Assembly: GCA_903929895.1 (NCBI GenBank)
Contig: CAIYWM010000205.1
Span: forward strand, 1 to 9,709
DNA: 9,709 nt
From: an uncultured Alphaproteobacteria bacterium
GTDB taxonomy: Bacteria; Pseudomonadota; Alphaproteobacteria; Reyranellales; Reyranellaceae
Direction: 5' to 3'
The position numbers were made by a program, and so were the translations under genes. Under the pieces are notes generated by a model. That model was not told where the DNA came from. It made no database searches and was given only the letters and a program-made list of their open reading frames with translations. Position 1 is the stretch's first letter. Each line of letters begins with the position of its first letter. This document shows, in pieces, positions 6,228 to 9,709 of this stretch.

Positions 6228-6941
6228 ATGAACGATGCCCGATCTGCCCTCGTCCTCTTCTCCGGTGGACAGGACTCCACCACGTGTCTGGCCTGGGCGC
6301 TAGAGCGATTCGCGCATGTCGAGACGGTCGCTTTCGACTACCGCCAGAGGCACCGAATCGAGCTGGATCAAAGGCTTGTCGTCCTCGACCAGATCCGGAG
6401 CCGCTTTCCGCACTGGGCGGAGCGGCTGGGCGAAGACCATTTCATCGACATGGGCGTGCTGGGACAGATCAGTGACACGTCGCTTACGCGCGACGTCGCC
6501 TTCGCGATGGAAAAGGACGGGCTGCCCAACAGCTTCGTGCCGGGCCGCAACCTCCTCTTCTTCACCTTCGCCGCCGCCGTGGCCTGGCGGCGCAACATCC
6601 GCAACCTGATCGGCGGCATGTGCGAGACGGATTTCTCGGGCTATCCCGACTGCCGCGACAACACGATCAAGGCGCTGCAGGTGACGCTCAACCTCGGCAT
6701 GGATCGCGCCTTCGTGCTCCACACGCCGCTGATGTGGCTGGACAAGGCCGAGACCTGGGGGCTTGCCCACGAGTTGGGTGGCACGCCGCTGGTCGATCTG
6801 GTCCTGGAGCACACCCACACCTGCTACGACAGCGTCCGGGGCGCACGGCATGACTGGGGGTACGGATGCGGCGAGTGCCCCGCCTGCGCCTTGCGCAAGC
6901 GGGGCTTCATCGCGTGGCGCGAAGGCAAGGCCTCGCTGTAG
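6228..6941 (+). CDS. queC: 7-cyano-7-deazaguanine (preQ0) synthase QueC
   Basis: This 237-residue cytoplasmic enzyme converts 7-carboxy-7-deazaguanine to preQ0 with ATP and ammonia, the last step before preQ1 formation in queuosine biosynthesis. Features are the PP-loop ATP pyrophosphatase motif [10 protein letters not shown] (11-20), [10 protein letters not shown] (36-45), [11 protein letters not shown] (101-111), the QueC signature [13 protein letters not shown] (132-144), [11 protein letters not shown] (167-177), and a C-terminal zinc site of Cys199, Cys214, Cys217 and Cys220. It aligns throughout with E. coli QueC. A deviation is YRQRHR where most QueC have YGQRH. The ATG at 6228 gives the normal N-terminus. 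The gene stands alone, divergent from the CBS gene and convergent with the DUF4142 gene 4 bp away. A VUT-family transporter for the same precursor pool lies 0.6 kb downstream. I see no preQ1 riboswitch ahead of it. Confidence 0.95.
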   Translation: MNDARSALVLFSGGQDSTTCLAWALERFAHVETVAFDYRQRHRIELDQRLVVLDQIRSRFPHWAERLGEDHFIDMGVLGQISDTSLTRDVAFAMEKDGLPNSFVPGRNLLFFTFAAAVAWRRNIRNLIGGMCETDFSGYPDCRDNTIKALQVTLNLGMDRAFVLHTPLMWLDKAETWGLAHELGGTPLVDLVLEHTHTCYDSVRGARHDWGYGCGECPACALRKRGFIAWREGKASL

Positions 6942-6945
6942 GGGG

Positions 6946-7464
6946 CTAGCGGCCGCCGGCCAGCTGACGGGCGCCGGTCAGGTTCTCCTGGACCTTCGGA
7001 AACTGGCCCTGGGCGTAGCGGCGCAACGCGCCGTTCCCGCCGTCCTGCGAGTAGGCGCCGTACTGCGCATTGGCATCGATGTGCGCGGCGAGCTGGGCGT
7101 TGGCATAGGCGGTATCGAACTCCACGCCTTCCAGCACCTGCAGCCGCTGCAGCGTAGCCGTCCAGCCCGGCGCATTGCTGGGATCGGGCGCGTAGGAGAC
7201 GCCCGCTTCCTGCCGCGCCTTGGAGAGGTACTGCGCCGCCTCGGTCTGATCAGCGACCATGCGGGCGGCAAAGCCGCGGACGTTCTCGTTCGTCGACTTG
7301 GCGAGCGCAAGCCGACCCGAGGCGATCTCGAAGTCGTTGAAGTCCTGGGCAAAGCCCACGAAGCGGGCGTCCGGCAGCGCATTGACGGCGAACGCGGCGG
7401 CGACAGGGAGGGCCGACAGGGCGGCGGCGCCGAACAGGACCGAGCGACGGGCGAGGGGCTGCAT
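6946..7464 (-). CDS. Exported DUF4142 (ferritin-like fold) protein, probable stress protein
   Basis: This is a 172-residue protein. The N-terminus LARRSVLFGAAALSALPVAAAFA (4-26) is a signal sequence with a twin-arginine pair and a possible Ala-x-Ala cleavage near residue 26, so export by Tat or Sec is likely. The mature part is helical and matches the DUF4142 pattern: FVGFAQDFNDFEIASGRLAL (35-54), then NENVRGFAARMVADQTEA (59-76) where the family normally has an 'FA-x-x-M-x-x-D-H' segment (Gln replaces His), and a second helix pair with FDTAYANAQLAAH (116-128). Biochemical function is unknown for the family. The ATG (7462-7464) has AGGAGA 6 nt upstream; an in-frame ATG 13 codons upstream would put the EcfG -10 inside the gene. 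An EcfG-type promoter lies just upstream. The stop is 4 bp from the queC stop. Confidence 0.82.
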   Translation of the reverse strand: MQPLARRSVLFGAAALSALPVAAAFAVNALPDARFVGFAQDFNDFEIASGRLALAKSTNENVRGFAARMVADQTEAAQYLSKARQEAGVSYAPDPSNAPGWTATLQRLQVLEGVEFDTAYANAQLAAHIDANAQYGAYSQDGGNGALRRYAQGQFPKVQENLTGARQLAGGR

Positions 7465-7492
7465 GAAATGTCTCCTGGATTGTGTGCGACCT

Positions 7493-7517
7493 AACGCAAC
7501 CACTGCGGTCGGGTTCC
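7493..7517 (-). promoter_or_regulatory. EcfG (sigma-EcfG) general stress promoter for the DUF4142 gene
   Basis: On the minus strand the -35 GGAAC (7517-7513) and -10 CGTT (7496-7493) are separated by exactly 16 bp, matching the GGAAC-N16/17-CGTT consensus of alphaproteobacterial EcfG sigma factors. Transcription would start about 20 nt before the ATG at 7464, leaving a short leader that still holds the AGGAGA ribosome binding site. A second GGAAC (7527-7523) sits 10 bp further upstream. Confidence 0.72.
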
Positions 7518-7559
7518 CCAGGGTTCCAGCGGCGCGGCGGACCTGCTAGGAGCGCGGGC

Positions 7560-8126
7560 ATGAATTCGACCAAGCAGGCAAGGTTCGCGGGCCTGGCCTT
7601 TTTCCTGGGCTTCATTGCCTGCATCCCGATCGCCAACTGGATGATCGGTAATGTCGGCGCCGTCTGCGTGCCGCAGGGACCGTGCCTGGTGCCGGTCTGG
7701 CCGTGGGGTCCCGGCGGCAAGCCCCTGATGGCACCCTCGGGCGTCCTGATGATCGGGCTGGCGCTGGTCCTGCGCGACCTCGTGCAGCGACGGCTCGGGC
7801 GCGGCGTCGCCGTCGGCGCCATCGTGGCGGGCGCTGCCCTGTCGGGGGCCGTCGCACCGACGCAGCTTCTGATCGCCTCGGCGACGGCCTTCCTCCTGTC
7901 CGAACTCGCGGACTTCGCGGTCTATACGCCGCTGCAGTCGCGCGGCCTCGTGCTGGCCGTGCTGGCCAGCAGCGTCGTCGGGCTGATCGCCGACAGCGTC
8001 CTCTTCCTCTGGCTGGCCTTCGGCAGCCTCGACTATCTGGCCGGCCAGATCCTGGGCAAGCTCTGGATGGTCTTGCTGGCCCTTCCCTTCATCCACTGGA
8101 TCCGCAAACGGGAGTTGTCGACATGA
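7560..8126 (+). CDS. VUT family (DUF165/YhhQ-like) queuosine precursor transporter
   Basis: This 188-residue integral membrane protein has about six hydrophobic segments. Its VUT-family blocks are LMAPSGVLMIGLALVLRDLVQ (56-76), SATAFLLSELADFAVYTPLQ (107-126), ASSVVGLIADSVLFLWLAFG (136-155) and GQILGKLWM (162-170). The SELADFAVY and ADS-x-x-F-L sites are family hallmarks. E. coli YhhQ imports preQ0/preQ1, so this is probably an inner-membrane importer of 7-deazaguanines. The loop at 30-55 holds two cysteines (36, 42) and a Pro/Trp/Gly-rich stretch, differing from YhhQ. The ATG at 7560-7562 has TAGGAG 7 nt upstream; an upstream in-frame ATG at 7482 lacks support. It overlaps the DUF442 gene by ATGA and lies near queC, which fits a precursor-acquisition role. 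The substrate is inferred from family and context. Confidence 0.83.
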   Translation: MNSTKQARFAGLAFFLGFIACIPIANWMIGNVGAVCVPQGPCLVPVWPWGPGGKPLMAPSGVLMIGLALVLRDLVQRRLGRGVAVGAIVAGAALSGAVAPTQLLIASATAFLLSELADFAVYTPLQSRGLVLAVLASSVVGLIADSVLFLWLAFGSLDYLAGQILGKLWMVLLALPFIHWIRKRELST

Positions 8127-8569
8127 GCCTTTCCCTGTTGCCGGTCGACGATCGTGTCTCGGTTTCCGGCCAGCTCGATCCGAGCGACATGAAGGAAGTC
8201 GCCGCTGCAGGCTTCACCGCCGTCGTGAACAACCGGCCGGATGGAGAGGCCTTCTTTGGCCAGCCGAAGACCGCGGACCTGCGTGCGGCCGCCGAAGCAG
8301 CCGGACTGCAATTCCTCGACCTGCCTTTCTCCGGTCCGCGCGCGACGCCCGACCAGGTGCGTGCCTTCGCCGACCTGCTTGCAGAAGGCGACGGCCAGGT
8401 CGTCGCCTTCTGCAAGAGCGGCATGCGATCGGCGCTGCTCTGGGGCGCCGCGTCACTGGCCAACGGCCGCTCGATCGAAGAGGTCCTGCGCGGCGCACGC
8501 AATGCTGGGCAGCAGCTGGACGGCGTCGCAGAGCTTATGATCGGCCTCGCACAGGCGGCGCGACGCTGA
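8123..8569 (+). CDS. DUF442/TIGR01244 family protein (rhodanese/phosphatase-like)
   Basis: This 148-residue soluble protein spans the whole DUF442 (Blh N-terminal, TIGR01244 'sulfur transferase') domain. Seen are VSVSGQLDPSDMKEVAAAGF (12-31), the family segment VVNNRPDGE (34-42), LPFSGPRATPDQVRAF (67-82), and the active-site loop AFCKSGMRSALLW (95-107) with Cys97 and Arg102. The loop is C-x4-R, the length found in rhodaneses, rather than the C-x5-R of tyrosine phosphatases, so persulfide handling is more likely than phosphatase activity. Relatives occur beside or fused to persulfide dioxygenases in sulfide-detoxification operons, but no such partner is visible here. The ATG overlaps the VUT transporter stop (8123-8126), so both are probably made together. 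The actual substrate is unknown. Confidence 0.85.
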   Translation: MSLSLLPVDDRVSVSGQLDPSDMKEVAAAGFTAVVNNRPDGEAFFGQPKTADLRAAAEAAGLQFLDLPFSGPRATPDQVRAFADLLAEGDGQVVAFCKSGMRSALLWGAASLANGRSIEEVLRGARNAGQQLDGVAELMIGLAQAARR

Positions 8570-8591
8570 GCCGCCGACCGAAAGACTTGGC

Positions 8592-8620
8592 TTGCACCTG
8601 AGGCGCCGCCGCTTCTTAAT
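8592..8620 (+). promoter_or_regulatory. Candidate promoter for the universal stress protein gene
   Basis: In the 85-bp gap before usp, TTGCAC (8592-8597) and CTTAAT (8615-8620) are 17 bp apart. The -10 matches TATAAT at four of six positions and the -35 only at the TTG. The CTTG start (8591-8594) is also what heat-shock sigma-32 sites show, so the sigma factor cannot be settled. No EcfG-type site is present here. Confidence 0.33.
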
Positions 8621-8654
8621 CGCGCGTCTTGAAGAATCCCTGGGGGAGTATTCC

Positions 8655-9485
8655 ATGTTGAAGTCGATTCTGGCCGTGTCCGAAGGCGGTCCCGACGCCG
8701 CGATGTCGTTCCGGCTGGCCGCCCGCGTCGCCGGCAACTTCGACGCCACCGTGGATGCGCTGCATCTGCCGGTCGGGCCGGCCGGCGGTGCCATCGGCGG
8801 GCTCGCCATGAGCGGCGAGGCGATGCCTCTGATCATGAACCTCGACGACGAGCGCCTCGAGGAGCGCAGCAAGGAATCGGAGCGCGCCTACAAGGAAGTG
8901 CTCGGCGCCAACGCGGGCTCGACCTACACCGCCGCCGAGACCGCGACGCTCGACACGCTGGTCGCCATGGGCCGCTGCTCGGACCTGCTGGTGCTCGGTC
9001 GCCCGGGCTCCGATCCGGAGAACGTGGCGCCCGCCACCGTCGAAGCCGCCATCCACGAATGCGCGCGCCCCGTCATGATCGCGCCGCCGAACGCCGGCAC
9101 CGGCGGCTTCGGCTCGGTCATCGTTGCCTGGAACGGCAGCTTCCAGGCCGCCCGCGCCGTCGAATATTCCCTGCCGTTCCTCGCGAAGGCGAGCGCTATC
9201 ACGATCCTGGTCGTCGGCTCCAAGGCCGACGATGTCGGCGCCTCGTATCTCGCGCGCAATCTGGGGCGGCACGGCATCAAGACCACCATCGACGCCATCG
9301 ATCCCGGCGCGGTGTCGGGCCGCGCCCGCGGACGCGCCCTGCTCGACTACACGCACGGCAAGGGCGCCGACCTGCTGGTGATGGGCGCCTATGGCCGCGG
9401 CCAGGTCATGAGCTTCCTCGGCCTGGGCGGCGCCACCGGCAAGGTGATCTCGTCCTGCCGCGTGCCGCTGCTGCTGGCGCATTGA
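8655..9485 (+). CDS. Universal stress protein with two tandem Usp domains
   Basis: This 276-residue cytoplasmic protein has two Usp-like repeats. Repeat 1 (about 1-145) starts MLKSILAVSEGGPDA and ends CARPVMIAPPN. Repeat 2 (about 152-276) starts FGSVIVAWNGSFQAARAVEYSLP and ends SSCRVPLLLAH. In repeat 2, MGAYGRGQVMSF-x-x-GGAT (243-261) resembles the G-x2-G-x9-G-(S/T) ATP-binding loop. In repeat 1 the matching region (LGRPGSDPENVAPAT) is degenerate, so ATP binding, if any, is probably in one half only. Tandem Usps are common in alphaproteobacteria and respond to growth arrest or redox stress. The ATG at 8655 has GGGGGAG 6 nt upstream; an upstream in-frame ATG at 8592 is inside the likely promoter. 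It follows the DUF442 gene on the same strand after 85 bp and is followed by a hairpin cluster. Confidence 0.9.
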   Translation: MLKSILAVSEGGPDAAMSFRLAARVAGNFDATVDALHLPVGPAGGAIGGLAMSGEAMPLIMNLDDERLEERSKESERAYKEVLGANAGSTYTAAETATLDTLVAMGRCSDLLVLGRPGSDPENVAPATVEAAIHECARPVMIAPPNAGTGGFGSVIVAWNGSFQAARAVEYSLPFLAKASAITILVVGSKADDVGASYLARNLGRHGIKTTIDAIDPGAVSGRARGRALLDYTHGKGADLLVMGAYGRGQVMSFLGLGGATGKVISSCRVPLLLAH

Positions 9486-9496
9486 GGGATCAAATG

Positions 9497-9527
9497 CTTC
9501 CCCTTTGCGGGCTCCGCAAAGGGGAAG
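9497..9527 (+). terminator. Perfect 14-bp hairpin after usp, probable transcription terminator or 3' stabiliser
   Basis: CTTCCCCTTTGCGG (9497-9510) and CCGCAAAGGGGAAG (9514-9527) are perfect complements around a GCT loop, starting 12 bp after the usp stop. No T-tract follows directly; instead three more hairpins do. It would be stable in RNA of either strand. Confidence 0.6.
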
Positions 9528-9593
9528 TGCCCTCGTCTTACGAGGGCGATGGGGTCATGACCCCTCCGGCCAAAAGGCGCTGTAAACAGCGCC
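9497..9593. repeat. Cluster of four consecutive perfect inverted repeats (REP/BIME-like intergenic element)
   Basis: Four back-to-back symmetries are seen: 9497-9527 (14-bp arms), 9529-9547 (GCCCTCGT/ACGAGGGC, 8-bp arms, 3-nt loop), 9551-9564 (GGGGTCATGACCCC, an unbroken palindrome) and 9576-9593 (GGCGCTGT/ACAGCGCC, 7 usable pairs around TAAA). They fill nearly all of the noncoding space between usp and the putative IS end. Such multi-hairpin modules are usual for dispersed REP-like repeats in GC-rich proteobacteria. Only one copy lies in this window, so repetition is inferred. Confidence 0.5.
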
Positions 9594-9611
9594 GGGGCCA
9601 CCTCCCCATTT

Positions 9612-9709
9612 GAATGAGACCTCTGCAAAAGGTCTTGGCGTCTTGGGCGATTGATGATTCACAGGAATCCTCTGACGGAGGCTGTGATGAAGCGAGGTCA
9701 GGAAGGTCA
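9612..9709 (+). mobile_element. Probable left end of an IS5-family-like insertion sequence (partial)
   Basis: GAGACCTCTGCAAAA (9616-9630) resembles the terminal inverted repeat of many IS5-superfamily elements (GAGACCTTTGCAAAA type). The arms AGACCT (9617-9622) and AGGTCT (9630-9635) add a local palindrome, and GATTC/GAATC (9656-9669) forms a further small hairpin. A coding start with a strong ribosome binding site follows about 70 bp in, the usual distance for a transposase. The right end and target duplication lie outside the window, so this is not proven. Confidence 0.4.
9687..9709 (+). CDS. Start of a possible transposase gene (partial, runs off the window)
   Basis: ATG at 9687 is preceded by GGAGG (9677-9681) with a 5-nt spacer, and the open frame reads MKRGQEG to the window edge. 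An in-frame ATG at 9654 would add 11 residues but lacks a ribosome binding site. Seven residues cannot identify a protein; the transposase call depends wholly on the IS-like sequence just upstream. Confidence 0.35.

Noticed and set aside
7491..7560. Strong sigma-70 promoter for the VUT transporter
   Set aside because: No acceptable -35/-10 pair was found on the plus strand; TGCTAG just before the start codon is part of the ribosome binding site region.

Overview
This is high-GC bacterial chromosome. It most likely comes from a soil- or water-type alphaproteobacterium, possibly Rhodospirillales-like. The evidence is the strong G/C third-position bias, dense packing with ATGA/GTGA start-stop overlaps, and a site matching the alphaproteobacterial EcfG general-stress promoter (GGAAC-N16-CGTT). 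The genus is a guess. I see no rRNA, tRNA, CRISPR array or phage module, and no clear undescribed multi-gene system. Most genes belong to recognisable housekeeping or accessory families, and the interest lies in regulatory sites, residue substitutions and unusual neighbours.

Layout. (1) 1-83 (+): the last 26 codons of a LivF-type branched-chain amino acid ABC transporter ATPase. (2) 172-2273 (-): a two-gene operon of a family-1-like CoA-transferase followed by a methylmalonyl-CoA decarboxylase (ScpB-like crotonase), probably with its own promoter. (3) 2361-5648 (-): four genes in tandem start-stop overlap, read SDR oxidoreductase, P1-family (DmpA-like) aminopeptidase, fluoride channel CrcB, and YhiN/RdsA-like flavoprotein. 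A large inverted repeat covers the ribosome binding site of the first gene. (4) 5714-6145 (-): a small two-CBS-domain protein. (5) 6228-6941 (+): QueC, the preQ0 synthase of queuosine biosynthesis. (6) 6946-7464 (-): an exported DUF4142 protein with an EcfG-type promoter. (7) 7560-8569 (+): a VUT-family (YhhQ-like) queuosine-precursor transporter translationally coupled to a DUF442/TIGR01244 protein. (8) 8655-9485 (+): a tandem universal stress protein. (9) 9497-9593: four consecutive perfect inverted repeats. (10) About 9612-9709: what looks like the left end of an insertion sequence, with the first codons of a possible transposase running off the window.

How the genes may work together. The decarboxylase/CoA-transferase pair fits propionyl-CoA/methylmalonyl-CoA metabolism, a product of valine and isoleucine breakdown, and it sits tail-to-tail with a branched-chain amino acid transporter. 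QueC and the VUT transporter are two routes to the same queuosine precursor pool (synthesis and uptake) and lie about 600 bp apart. The DUF4142 and Usp proteins suggest stress functions on the right side. The SDR/peptidase/CrcB/RdsA operon has no obvious single pathway and may only be co-transcribed.
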